From Tipula vernalis (Eukaryota; Arthropoda; Insecta; Diptera; Tipulidae), in the NCBI GenBank assembly GCA_958295665.1, contig OY282558.1:351521034-351585033 (forward strand): a stretch of DNA of 64,000 nucleotides. The letters are read 5' to 3'. A program made the position numbers and the translations under genes. This document shows positions 1-11,134 of the stretch, piece after piece (position 1 is the first letter of the stretch; each line of letters begins with the position of its first letter). The notes beneath the pieces were generated by a model. That model was not told the origin of the DNA. It did no database searches and saw only the letters and a program-made list of their open reading frames with translations.

Positions 1-947
1 GGAAGACATCCAGGATGCAATAATAATAACGAAGGTGGAACTGCCAAGCAGTAAAATTCTTTCACTAAATGAGATCATACAAATAGAGAACCTTGCCGGA
101 TGAAGCTCTGGATTTCATCAAGCCTAAAATAGCAGTAAACGAAGAAACTCTACTTTACGTACTTCAAGTCCCAAAATTGGAAGAAGAGAATTCAACTCCG
201 ATGCTGGTATTACCGTTGATCATCAATAATATGATCATAAAGGACCATCCACAGTATCTCATCAAACGCAACCAAGAACTGTTTACAAGTACGAAGTACA
301 ATAATTTCGTACAAAAATATTCAGACATACTAGAATATTCAACGACGACTGTATTAAACCACTGGTGTTGAGAACCAAAAGCCACGGCAATGTGACATGT
401 GAACCTGACACAAAGATGCAATTCATCTTAGATGGCAAACTTTTAATCAACAATGCAAAAAACGAAACATTGTCTTCAAACTGCGGACCCTCCGACAGAG
501 TGTTAACGGGAAACTTCCTTTTGACCTTCTGGAATTGTACTATAATCTTCAAAAATCAAAAATTTCAATCCTTCGAGATTAGGAGTGAAATCGAAAAAAT
601 ACAAGGGGAAACTTCCTTCTCCATAATATTCAGGCAAGTCGTCAATTAGTAGAAATGCTTGACATCGAAGTAATCAACAAAGAAAACATCCAAAACAGAA
701 ATCAAATTAAGAATGTACACCTAAGAGAAGTTAACCATCAGAACTGGATGTGGACATTATCTGGAGGCGTATCCCTCTCATCAATCGGCATATTGGTATT
801 ATTCAGTTATATTCGAAAAGCCGAAACTCCGAAGTTCAGAAAGCTGATACAGCAACATCATATTCGGATCTATTAACAAAAGCCGGCATCAAAATTAAGG
901 ACGCGGTCTTTACCCCCGAGAGGAGTTATGGTCATATAAATGACTAA
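1..947 (+). pseudogene. Errantivirus-like env (fusion glycoprotein) remnant, left end outside window
   Basis: This is the C-terminal part of an insect endogenous retrovirus envelope-type membrane fusion protein. Recognisable env-type sequence is spread over at least three frames (93-371, 365-649, 655-876, then 750-947), so the gene is broken by frameshifts near 365, 650 and 860. Conserved features are a cysteine-rich stretch ending in NCTIIF and a hydrophobic membrane anchor (about WTLSGGVSLSSIGILVLFSYI in two parts) near 745-820, followed by a short basic tail. The frame-breaks rule out function. A candidate LTR follows directly. The assignment to gypsy/errantivirus env rests on recall of the family pattern, not on a search. 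Confidence 0.65.
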
Positions 948-1248
948 ATCAACAGATTATACATAACAAAATTCCACATGCTGCGCGTGTAAGGTGTAGG
1001 GTTACTTAACTAGAATAATCAAACAACGTGAGTTGTATAGTTACGAGTAGGTGGAAATAAGTAGAAATAAGTAAATTTCAATCTTTTGCTGATTTAGAAC
1101 ATTTCGGTGAGAATTTTGATCGAAAAGTTAAAGTTTAGATTTTAAGTTTTTAGTTTTTAATCAAACTCTATTATGGAAAGTAATAATTAATAAAAAGTTA
1201 AATAAACAAAGTTTTTTTTATGTTTGTTAAATTGTGAAACCTATAACT
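924..1248 (+). repeat. Candidate 3' LTR of the errantivirus-like element
   Basis: The segment starts AGTTAT directly after a purine-rich GAGAGG tract (a possible polypurine tract) and ends ATAACT, giving a 6-bp inverted terminal match as in gypsy-type LTRs. AATAAA-type signals lie near 1190-1205. The sequence after it (ATATAT) fits the alternating pyrimidine/purine target favoured by errantiviruses. The env frame ends inside the LTR, as is usual in this group. The 5' LTR is outside the window, so the length (325 bp) cannot be confirmed by comparison. Confidence 0.5.
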
Positions 1249-3380
1249 ATATATTGATTGTACAATATATTCTTTGAACATATTGACTGTCATGGCTATC
1301 ATTTCTGATAGTCACTAATATGTCATTTACACGTACGTTCGGAAGAGCATGACTATAAAAAATGATTGTCGTTAGAGAGATTCATGGAGATAGCCATTCC
1401 GAAATAGGTCCTGTGCATTCAAAATTAAGCCAGCCTGACAAATTTAGCTACGTATAGTTTTATCATGGAAATAACACAAATAACAAAAAAATTTCGCTCG
1501 TTTGGTTAATATTCGTAAATTGTTAAGAGAAATTTGGCATAATTTTTATTTCGTCAAAAAGAATTTTAATTAAATATTTCAGAAATTTATTATTAAATAT
1601 TATAAAAAGAAAAATATTATAAATAATTTACGTTATTTCGTACTGCCATAATAAATATTTGTTATCAACAAAATTAAAACTCTATAAAATATTTATCGAA
1701 AAAATATTATTCATTTTTTTTTTTTTTTAATTTAATTAAAATGTTATCTTCCCAAAAATATATTTTGTTTTCTCTCATTTATATTATTTTTCATATTATC
1801 CTTGTTTTTAGTGAGATCAATCCATATAATAAATAAATACATACAAATATACATACAGTAACAAAATATAATATGTTAATAAAAAAAAGTCAGATTTTTG
1901 TCCCATTTTTGGTATCTACGGTAATTTATTATTTTCTACCAAACATAATGTTTAAATTTTAAACAAAACAGATTTTTGTATTATAAGAAATTAATTTAAA
2001 AAAAAAAAAATCTATGTTGTTCTTATTTATAATAAATTATTACCAGAAGTGATAATAATAAAGCAAATTTTAGACTTTAATTCAAAATTTTAAAGAGTTG
2101 AGCAAAAAACAAAAAACCATAAATTACTGCCAGAATAATTAAAGTTTTTTTTTAACCATAACTTATGATTATTCAAGGATGAAAACATAAGATCCTAAAA
2201 AAAAACATTTTTTTTTGTTATTTATTTTCAGGATGAATAATGTTGCCTAGTTACAAAGATAGTGTACAGAAAAGCAACAAAAACCAAAAAATGGGAGATA
2301 TGTACAAGAATATTGTTGAGTAGTTTTTTATGTTCCGATGTACAGAAATATAAATAATAATCATAGTTATAATAAAAAAAAAAAAGTTAAAATTAATACA
2401 TAGTAGTTTCCGGTATTACTATTACCACTACTATTCATATAAATTTTTGTTAAGACAATGAAGAAATGTTGTATGTAATTTATATATTAATGGCTTGTAT
2501 ACAGAAGAGAAAAGAAATTTTTTATAATTTTGTGTTTTAAGTGAATCCAATTTTTGTTTCTAGATTTATGCTATATTATGCTTTAACCATAACTTATATG
2601 TGTATCATGCATGTTTTTATTCTAAGTACATATGGATTTATAAATAATTTATTTGAAATTGTTTATAAATTGCTGTTGTACATGATAGATACATATATAC
2701 ATACATACACAAATGCCGTGCTACAATTTATAAAATATTTTATGTTAAATTTTTAATGACTAAAAATTAACCAAGTAATTTCTATGTACATATTTACATG
2801 TGTCTTATGAACATATATATATATAGATTGGATTTATATAAAACCTACCAAAATGTATTGTATTGCTTTTAAAACTTCTTGTTAATATTTTATTAAGCTA
2901 CTTTGTATATGGTAAAATTAGTGTAATTGTCGGACGTATGCATAATATAAAGTTGTTTGATGTAGGTGGAAAGTACTTTAGTTTATAATTTATTGTATTC
3001 TTCAAAAGTTCGTTATTTATATCTTGAACTTTAATGTTTTATTGAACCGTGCTCGATAATTTCTGATGGAAGAAACGTACTAGTTAGGTAATTTGTATGC
3101 AAACGGCATAGCAATAATTTTGGTCGTTTAATGAGACCTGAGAGTTTCGATTTTGTACAATAATATTAAAATAAATCTAAAAAAACCTATATAAATTACT
3201 GTTGTACATGTTTACATTTGGTGCGTATCGTTGGTCAGAAGCGCCAGCAATGTACTTAACTACCCAGCAAACACAACAAACAACAAAAATAATTAGTGAT
3301 TCGAAATACAACAACAAAATAAAATGTCGATATTATCAGAAATTAATTAGGTGCTAATAGTTCTTTAAATGGCCATACTG
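1249..3380. other. AT-rich stretch without a recognised gene
   Basis: Very AT-rich sequence with poly-T and poly-A runs and short ATAC microsatellite near 2695-2710. A 71-codon frame at 2541-2756 is low-complexity and hydrophobic and is not supported as a gene. Nothing recognisable was found on either strand. Confidence 0.6.
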
Positions 3381-3800
3381 ACTTTATGTGAACATTTCCA
3401 AGATAAAATTCTCAACATTTCCCGAAATGGTACCGAAATGTAAACCTAAGGTGTGAGTTTTAAATTACCGAAATGTTTTCAGAATTTTGAGATTTATGCG
3501 TTATAAACCTTTTATAAATAAGGCAAAATGACTTTGAAAAGCGTGCATAAGATAAAAATTATCAATATTGACTTTACACATACATTTCAGTGAAAAATTA
3601 GACAAAATCACAAAAAATAATACCGAAACGTATACGTTAGGTGACAATTTCCAATTACTAAAATGTGTTTAGTAATTTGCAACTTTATGCGAACATTTCA
3701 GTGATAAATCGTCCAAAATAAAGCAAAATGATACTGAAATGTGTACTTAAGGTGACAATTAACATTATTGAAATGTATTTTATAATTTACGGCTGTAACG
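3381..3800. repeat. Degenerate tandem repeat, about 110-120 bp unit, three copies
   Basis: Three diverged units begin with ACTTTA...ACATTTC near 3381, 3571 and 3682. Each continues with a conserved block of the form ATACCGAAATGT...TAAGGTGACAATT. The first unit is followed by about 70 bp of unrelated sequence. No coding potential is visible. Confidence 0.5.
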
Positions 3801-4196
3801 GAAATTTACCGTTGTCTAACAATTTAATTAATACAACCAATAAAAAACATTTTACAACGGTGGTTTAGATACTCAAAAGTAAATTTTAGAGTGTGTGGAT
3901 TTTTAAATAACCAAAAATGCCTTACACGTTATGTGAAACCGTTGAAAATGGCGAAAAGTGTTTTGTGGCTGTTCCTAGCAAATAAAAGGTATGGATAAAA
4001 AATTTTAGTTATGTTAATAACTGCAAGTGTATTTTGTGTAGCAAAAACTAATTATTAATAATGTGTTGTGGTTTATCAGATATAACTGTGAAGCAAATAA
4101 ACGAAAACGTCGATGCGTTTTTAAATCTCATCAACCAAAAAAAAAAAAAAAAAAAAACTGTATGATACTCTAGTATGACTCGAGTCCTTTCAAGTA
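3801..4196. other. AT-rich spacer
   Basis: About 400 bp with a long poly-A run (about 4138-4157) and no recognised gene. It ends with the TA dinucleotide at which the long-TIR element is inserted. Confidence 0.5.
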
Positions 4197-5600
4197 CAGT
4201 CCGAACCAAAATTATTTGTACCTGCTAAATTTTTGATGCAACATAACGCAAACAACTTTAAAAATAATATAAATGATAAACTTTTTGAAAACATTAATTT
4301 TAATTCAATAAATTTAATTACCCTGCTTTACATTCGTATCAAAAATTTTTTTAAATGTTAGTTCTAGGAGAAATTACAGTTAATTTAGTTTTTGCCAAAA
4401 TTATTTGTACCCACAAATTTGTTCTCAATATTATTTGTACAATATGGAAAAAATTAATTAAATTTAAGATTATTATTGCTAATTAAATAATGATATAGTC
4501 ACTCATGTTTTGTATGCAGATGGTCAGTTTTTGTTTAGCCTCTATAAGATCTAGCAAGTGGTTCAAAAATTTATTTTTAACATCACCTAGAATCTTATCC
4601 CGCTCAGTTTTCTGGGCACCCTGCTACAAATTTTTAGTATTTTTAGATCAAGAATATCTTACACTTTAATTTAAACTTCCGCAAGTTCAAATCGAAACCC
4701 TGCCCTGGCCGAGACAAATAATTGTATTCAAGATTTTTGTAGAATTTCGTGGCAATGACTAGCAATGTTACTTAATCAAATAAACCGAAATAGAACATTC
4801 TCCTTGAATAGTTCAGTTTGTAAAACTGTGTGACCGTTTATTTGCTGCCCAGGGAAAACTAAGCGAGGCAGTATCCACACTAATCGATGTTTATGTAATA
4901 ATAAAAATATTTCAAATATTATCAAATTAGGACAAAAGTGTACTAATTTGGACATAAAAGAGTTCTCCGTAGATCAAAGGGCTTATCTTATGATGCCCTT
5001 CACGTTTCATTTCCAGATGGTAGATCATATTCCGTTTGACTGTATGCCCTATAAACTACAACTGTTCAAGGCCCTAGTTCAATTTCGGTTTATTTCATGA
5101 AGTAACATTCCTGGTTGATTATAAACTAGTCAGTCCTCAATTTGCTCTTCAGTACAATAATGATCCAATACATAAAAAGAGTCATTGCCACGAAATTTTA
5201 CAAAAATCTTGAATATAATTGTTTATCTCGGCCAGGGCAGGGTTTCGATTTAAACTTGCAGAAGTTTAAATTAAATTGTAAGATATTTATGATGTAAACG
5301 TACTAAAAATTTGTAGCAGGGTGCCCAGAAAACTGAGCGGGATAAGATTCTAGGTGATGTTAAAAACAAAATTTTGAACCACTTGCTAGATCTTATAGAT
5401 GCTAAACAAAAACTGACCATCTGCATACAAAACACGAGTGACTATATCATTATTTACTTAGCAAAAAATAATCTTAAATTTAATTGATTTACTATTTTAT
5501 TTTGATTTTTCCCATATTGTACAAATAATATTGAGAACCAATTTGTGGGTACAAATAATTTTGGCAAAAACAAAATTAACTGTAACTTCTCCTAGAACTA

Positions 5601-6869
5601 CGAGGGCGGATTGAAAATGAAGCTACATAAGTAGGAAAAGAAAATTTTTTTTTGCCAAAAACCATTTATTTCTCAACATAGTCTCCATTTAATTCGACAC
5701 ACTTAGTAAGACGATATTCCAACTTTTTTATACCATCTGAATAATACGATTTCGGGAACCCCTCAAAATACGCGTTAGTTTCGATAATCACTTCTTCGTT
5801 TGAGATGAATCTTTGTCCTGCGAGCCATTTTTTCAAGTTTGGAAACAGGAAAAAGTCACTAGGAGCTAAATCTGGACTATAAGGTGGATAATCAACCAAT
5901 TCGAAGTGTATTTCACGTAATTTTAGCATCGTATCTAATGCTGTGTGAACCGGTGCGTTGTCTTGAAGAAAGAACACTTTTTTCTTCTTTAAATGTGGTC
6001 GTTTTTCCTTGATTGCATCAACCAATTGATCCAATAATGCACGATAGTACTTTCCTGTGATTGTGGATCCTTTTTCAAGATAATCGATGAGAAATATTCC
6101 GTGTGCATCCCAAAATATAGTGGCCATAACCTTGCCAGCCGATTTCACTGCCTTTGCCTTCTTCGGAGCACTTCCACCAGCTTTGGTTTCAGGTGTGTAG
6201 TGGTGGACCCACGTTTCATCAACAGTAATTAATCGACGCCAAAAATCAACAGGATTACGCTTTATCATGTCCAAAAACCGCTGTGAAGTTCTCTGTCGAA
6301 CTCGTTTTTGTTCGACACTGAGCAAACGCGGCACCCATCTTGCCGATAGCTTTTTCATATGCAAATTTTCATGCAAAATGTTGAACACACGTTCATATGA
6401 TATGTTTACCATTTCAACAATCTCACGCAACTTGACTCGGCGATCATTCATAACGATATCGAGGATTTTCTTGATATTTTCTTCAGTAACCACCTCTTTT
6501 GGCCTTCCTGTTGATGGTATTGTTGCAGTGCTTCTTCGGCCGCGTTTAAATTCAGCAATCCAATATTTTACCATGTAATCTGACGGATCAGACTCACCGT
6601 AATGTTTATCGAGCTTTTCTTTTGTCTGTTTCGCCGTTTTCCCTTTCAAATAATAGTGTTTAATCACTGCACGAAATTCGTTTTTTTCCATTTTTCAAGA
6701 AACACAAAAGTTGCTTACTTCAAACGACTACAACAAATAAACTAATCGATGAATTTGGGTGAAATTTTAACAGCTGACGTTTGACAGATCGCAATTTCTA
6801 AAAAATAAAAAAATTTTGTGTTTGTGCTGCCATCTAGCGCTAGGTAGCTTCATTTTCAATCCGCCCTCG
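5601..6869 (-). mobile_element. mariner element, near full length, with TIRs and TA duplication
   Basis: The element begins CGAGGGCGGATTG and ends with its complement CAATCCGCCCTCG, inside a TA duplication at 5599-5600 and 6870-6871. Terminal repeats are about 27 bp with few mismatches. The length of 1269 bp is typical of mariner (about 1.3 kb). It interrupts the right arm of the long-TIR element, and the empty site can be read in the left arm around 4355-4375. It carries one uninterrupted transposase gene on the minus strand. Confidence 0.93.
5666..6691 (-). CDS. mariner transposase (D,D34D), uninterrupted frame
   Basis: A 341-residue cut-and-paste transposase that would bind the element's TIRs and insert at TA. 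The N-terminal helix-turn-helix region runs from about 1 to 110, followed by a WVPRLL motif. The catalytic core shows VDETW (first Asp), QDNAPVHTA (second Asp) and YSPDLAPSDFFLFPN. The last Asp of PSD lies 34 residues after the second Asp, which fits the D,D34D class. The start MEKNEFRA and the end GDYVEK fit known full-length relatives, with similarity recalled mostly to the irritans/mellifera group. After TPETK the chain passes directly to GGSAPKKAK; relatives as I recall them have about 8 more residues here, including a conserved Trp. The frame is open but activity is doubtful. Confidence 0.92.
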   Translation of the reverse strand: MEKNEFRAVIKHYYLKGKTAKQTKEKLDKHYGESDPSDYMVKYWIAEFKRGRRSTATIPSTGRPKEVVTEENIKKILDIVMNDRRVKLREIVEMVNISYERVFNILHENLHMKKLSARWVPRLLSVEQKRVRQRTSQRFLDMIKRNPVDFWRRLITVDETWVHHYTPETKAGGSAPKKAKAVKSAGKVMATIFWDAHGIFLIDYLEKGSTITGKYYRALLDQLVDAIKEKRPHLKKKKVFFLQDNAPVHTALDTMLKLREIHFELVDYPPYSPDLAPSDFFLFPNLKKWLAGQRFISNEEVIIETNAYFEGFPKSYYSDGIKKLEYRLTKCVELNGDYVEK

Positions 6870-7243
6870 TAACATTTAAAAAAAATTTTGATACGAATGT
6901 AAAGCAGAGTAATTAAATTTATTGAATTAAAATTATGTTTTCAAAAAGTTTATTATTTATATTAATTTTAAAGTTGTTTGCGTTACGTTACATGAAAAAT
7001 TTAGGAGGTACAAATAATTTTGGTTCGGACTGTACTTCAAACAATTTAAAGTTCTTATAGCTCGATGTAGTTCCGTAGGTATCCTTTTAAAGTACATGGC
7101 CATTGAATTAGTAACTTTTATAAACCCTAGTTTTTCGGAGAATTCAATATCATAGCATCAATTTATTTATCAATATTTCATTAAAATTGTTAAATTAAGA
7201 TTTAAAGAATATAAAAAAATTAAATAAAAGTTTTTTAGATCTA

Positions 7244-8306
7244 TTATTTAATATTTAGTCCACATTCCTTTATTCTTGAGCAACATTTCGACTCGTTGAA
7301 CCATAGTGGGTCGTTGAACCATATGTTTTTAATTTCCTCAATCAATGTTTGTTTGTCTGTGATTTGTTTTTTCGATAACAGCGTCTTTCGAACCGTCCAA
7401 ACATTTTTTATTGGGTTCATGTCCGGAGAGTTGCCCGGCCAATCTAATAGCGGTATGTTTTTGAAACTCAAATAGTTTTTAAAAGACTTGACGGTGAGAT
7501 AAGGAGCTCCATCCTGCTGAAAGATTTACCTTTGCCAACGGCGAAATAATTGGAGGAGTGGTAAAAAAACGTTATCTAACATCTGAACATATTTATCACC
7601 ATTCATAATGTTATCCACTAAATGAAGAGGCCTAGGACCTTTTGCGTTGATACACCCCCAAACCATGACAGATGTTGGATGTTTAACCTTTTGTACAATA
7701 CAGTCTTCATTGAAACGCTCATGTGAGCGGCGTTTAACAAAAATATTTTTCTCGGCAATAATTTGGACCGAAGATTCATCTGAGAAACAAATCTGAAAAT
7801 TCGGCCGTTTAAGAAAATTTGTAAAAACGAAACGGGAAACAGGAATTTTTGCTTACATTAGAGTAATCTGGCACTGAGAAGTGCTTGTATTTCCGTCCCC
7901 ATGCAATTCGTTTAATTATTATGTTGGACGTTAATTTTTGTTTAATAGTCGGACGACACTGTTTTAGTCCAAATTGTTTGAAGCGGCGTCGCAAGGTTCT
8001 ATTCGAGATGTTGATGTCGTTTGTCTTTATAATGTCATTTATTGAAGCCGTTGATCGTTTACGATTCTGTAAGGTTAATTTTAAGATGATCTGACTTCCC
8101 TTTCGGATGTTTTCTTAGTTTTCTGATCATCACAACTATTATTTTTTGCAGTTCCTTGAATTGTTGAATTTATTGTTAATGAATTTCTTCTGTAGTGGCT
8201 GCAAATACATTTCTTTTAAATACTCCCGTTTCTGAATGCTAATTTGGTGACCAACTTTTCGATAGTAAGTACTGCTAAGCTTAAACTGTTTCTTAGCTTG
8301 TGCCAT
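7244..8306 (-). pseudogene. Tc1-like transposase remnant
   Basis: The reading runs from MAQAKKQFKL at about 8306 down to a stop near 7244. In order: a helix-turn-helix region in a changed frame (about 8000-8110, ending TLRRRFKQFGLKQ at 7960-8000), then FSDES (first catalytic Asp, about 7780), VMVWGCI, QQDGAPY (second Asp) and WPGNSPDMNPIKNVW near 7400-7440. The catalytic Glu expected in NPIEN is Lys. A stop interrupts the frame near 7530 before the QQDGAP motif and at least two frameshifts are present upstream. No flanking TIRs were found. It lies just outside the long-TIR element and is not clearly part of it. Confidence 0.82.
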
Positions 8307-9495
8307 TTTCTTTAAAAATATTGATATTTTCACTTTAGTAAACGTTTACGGAATAACAGTTCGTTCATGTCATATTCAAATTTTGGTTAATGATGCGACC
8401 ATACCAGATCGAAACAGGGAATTGTATACATTATAGTGACGAATTATTTATTATGCATGCTTGTGTAATCATTTAAGATTAAATACTCAAAAGCAATAAT
8501 TTTCAGTGAAGCTATACAACCAAAATGAAACCATGCGTTTATAGTTAAGTATCAGTTTTCTCATAAGTTGGTAAAAGAATGATTATTGGTAACATTGTTT
8601 GTGTACATTATGGTTGTGATGCAAATATAACCTTCTTGAAGCCATAAGTACTTGTTTTGTTTTACAAATCACTCTTTAGTCACCGTAAAGTCGCCGTGTT
8701 TACTTATTAAGAGCAAAATAATACTCTCTACTTAAGTTCTTAAATTTGTCTACGCTTATGTACGGGTTTGGTTAGTTGATTAGGGAGACTCTAAAAATGT
8801 TTCACATAATTTTCCATCTATCAAAAATTCTAAAATTTCTTAGGGCATTCCCCAAATTATTTTTTTCATCAATTATGCATTTTTATAACTTTTGTAGTTA
8901 ACAACAATTTTAAACCCGTCAAACAAATTAAGCTCAGGTTATTTGACCTGGGTGGCCTGGTACCTATAAATTAAATTTACAATTAAGACAATTTTTCAGA
9001 GCTATAATGAACGATTTAATTAATTTTTAGAGTTCTGAGTGTTTGGCCTGGTGGGCATTTTCTTTAAATTAAAGGAGACTGGACAAAAAATGTAGACTTC
9101 TGGTCCAATTAGTATACATTAATGAGAGATATGGCTTATGAAAGGTCTTAATGTGACCAATAACTTTTACTAAGGAACTTAAGAGCCAAGTTCCGGGAGA
9201 AAGGAACAACCTAACGGACTATCCTCCGGAGCTTTTGCCAGTTAGTTACTCGTCATTAATAGTTTTTTGGACTCGTTAAAATAATAAAAGAGTCAAATAG
9301 AAATATTTGACATTTTTAATAGAAAAAGTTATGCTGTCTGCAAGATACTAGTTCACTGTCCTACCAGAATAAGCAGTATGGAGCCAGTGGGTAGCCAGAA
9401 ATATGTGTGGGGGAGGGGGAGGGGGTGATTCTGAAATAAATAAATATTTTTATAAGGAAATATGATTATTTAAATTAATTTTTTCGTAACACTAA
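8307..9495. other. Non-coding stretch
   Basis: No gene was recognised. The sequence is AT-rich with a G-rich patch near 9409-9425. Nothing on either strand matches a known domain. Confidence 0.5.
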
Positions 9496-9690
9496 GCCCA
9501 ACTCATCGAGAACACCGTCAATTGATATATCTACATCTCTATAGGAATATTTAATAATGCCAATGCATTTAGCCGCTAGTAGCCGATTGTGTTTCGTAGG
9601 TAACTCTTAAGGCGCCTGAGCGTCCTGGAACTCTCTAATTGGAGAAATTATCCAGGTTAAGGGTCCTTCTAAAAGTCTGACAAATATTTT
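9496..9690 (-). pseudogene. hAT-type transposase C-terminal fragment, copy A
   Basis: Read on the minus strand, the segment resembles the C-terminal dimerisation region of hAT/ZMYM-like proteins: RRLKSYLRNTIG, then RLNALALLNI, then a degraded RDVDISIDGVLDEL. A stop lies after NTIG and a frameshift follows. It is a fragment of about 55 codons with no catalytic part. A second copy in the same orientation lies about 795 bp to the right. Confidence 0.6.
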
Positions 9691-9799
9691 GTTATTATAG
9701 GTAGAAGTATTCATGATCTATCTACCTAAAACTTGGAAAACTGTTCTAGATGAGAGAAAACAAATTAAAAACAGCTCACGTATATAATTGCCATCTGGT

Positions 9800-10215
9800 A
9801 CATTAGATTCATAAGGTTCAACAAATCCTTCAGATTCATAAGATCCATATGACTCAAAACAACCATAAAATTCATAAGACGCACAATATTCATAGGATTC
9901 ATAATAATCAAGAGATTCATAGAATTCATAAGATTTATACGACACATAAAATTCGTAATACCCTGGACAGGCTGTGGTTTAATAAATCCGATTTAGCTAA
10001 ACTAGTTTAAGTATTCTATGCAAAAACAAAGGGATTAGTTAAAATCGAGGTTGACACAGTGCGACTAATTTCGAAAAATTCACTAAATCGGTTTTATTAA
10101 ATCGCAGTGTGTCTAGGGTATAATATTGTATAAGACTGATAAAGTTTGTAAGATTGATAAGATTGGAAAAATTCATGAGATTCATAAGATTCATAAAACT
10201 CACAAAATTAATCAA
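9800..10215. repeat. 9-bp repeat GATTCATAA-like array, split by a MITE
   Basis: Degenerate repeats of TTCATAAGA-type units fill about 9805-9957 and resume at about 10140-10215. The interval is the inserted MITE. The Tyr/Ser/Glu-rich open frame at 9718-9945 (minus) is a product of this repeat and not a gene. Confidence 0.65.
9961..10118. mobile_element. 158-bp MITE with about 36-bp TIRs
   Basis: The left end CCCTGGACAGGCTGTGG and the complement of the right end CCCTAGACACACTGCG match, and the match continues through TTTAATAAA..CCGATTTAG, with a few mismatches. Both sides carry TA (9959-9960 and 10119-10120). No coding capacity. The superfamily is uncertain; TA is compatible with Tc1/mariner and part of a TWA target with PIF/Harbinger. 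Confidence 0.7.
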
Positions 10216-10290
10216 ATTTATGAAGAATTTTGTGAGAAATTCGTTTCAAATTCAGAAAATTTTATGAACTGATTCAGTTTGTGATACTAA

Positions 10291-10487
10291 GGCCAATTCA
10301 TCGAGAACACCGTCTATTAAAATATCCACATCTCTGTGAATAATTAATAACGCCAATCCATTTAATCGATCCTCACCGATTGTGTTTCGTAGATAATTCT
10401 TAAGGCGCCTGAGCGTTCTGAATTTCTCCAATTGGAGAGATTATCCAGGTTAAGAGAAATTCTAAAATTCTGACAAATATTTTGTCC
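10291..10487 (-). pseudogene. hAT-type transposase C-terminal fragment, copy B
   Basis: The same protein segment as the copy at 9496-9690, here better preserved: YLRNTIGEDRLNGLALL, then HRDVDILIDGVLDELA, followed on the DNA by the same AATTATCC-like upstream block. It is in the same orientation as copy A. It is only the last part of the transposase; no DDE core was found nearby. Confidence 0.65.
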
Positions 10488-10689
10488 TACTTTTGTGATG
10501 TACGTAAACTAATTTCGGCTTAATCTAGGTAAAAGATCTATTCAGATCTATAAAAAAAAACGGTTAATGTTAAGCCGCTTTGTTTACTTTCTTTTAAGTG
10601 AAGAATCAAATATCGGTTACATGTATTATTTTCCTCCCCCTCAACCCCTTCCCGTCAATACTGTGGAACACTGAATAAAATGAATTCGT

Positions 10690-11134
10690 TAACTCTTGCA
10701 ACCGCTCCCCAGAACTTTATTGAAGTAATGCTGCGCATTCAACACGCCGTTTCGTGATACGCTGAGTGCAGTCCTTCCTAAACCATTACTCATTCTCCCC
10801 CAAAAGCAATACCGTCTTTATTGTTAATTTGGTAGTATCACTCATTTATCCTCCTCTAGACTAACGAACCCTCATCGTTAGGGTGATCGTAAGCTTGGAG
10901 ATCTTGGCAAAATAATGTCACATCTTGCTGGTTTACTGATAATTTTTCTTTCGGTATTCTAGAAAATAAATTATCCGCCCGCAGCTTATTTCTTACAGTT
11001 TCATGTGGAATTCGTATACCAGCGGTACTGGAAAGATTTTTTGTGTTACTCGTTTGTTTTTTGTCCAGATATTTTTTTTTTACTAGAGTTGGCTCATAGA
11101 GTTGGGATATTTGGCCAATTTTCCGACCATTCAT
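10690..11134 (-). pseudogene. Tc1-like transposase remnant
   Basis: An open frame at 10856-11134 contains AGIRIPHETVRNKLRADNL, which fits the second helix-turn-helix region of Tc1-like transposases. Downstream on the same strand, in other frames, there is GRTALSVSRNGVLNAQHY and FNKVL near 10700-10780, a pattern of the region between the first and second catalytic Asp. The DDE triad itself is not intact. Multiple stops and frameshifts are present. Identification is from motif memory only. Confidence 0.55.

Larger units (their letters stand above)
4197..7032. mobile_element. Non-autonomous Tc1-type element with about 600-bp inverted repeats, split by a mariner
   Basis: The ends are CAGTCCGAACC and its complement GGTTCGGACTG, each flanked by TA. 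The inverted match extends far inward: about 4197-4800 pairs with about 5075-7032 once the nested mariner is removed, so most of the original element (about 1565 bp) is a giant palindrome. The repeat AATTATTTGTACC occurs three times in the left arm, like the internal direct repeats (IR/DR layout) of some Tc1 elements. No transposase is encoded between the arms, so it would need an enzyme in trans. The left arm keeps an uninterrupted version of the site hit by the mariner. Confidence 0.8.

Noticed and set aside
2541..2756. 71-codon hydrophobic frame
   Set aside because: AT-rich low-complexity sequence with Tyr/Ile/Leu bias expected by composition; no known motif.
6267..6578. 103-codon plus-strand frame
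   Set aside because: Antisense shadow of the mariner transposase gene.
9718..9945. Tyr/Ser/Glu-rich open frame of 75 codons
   Set aside because: It is the translation of a 9-bp tandem repeat (TTCATAAGA-type); the other frame of the same repeat is open as well.
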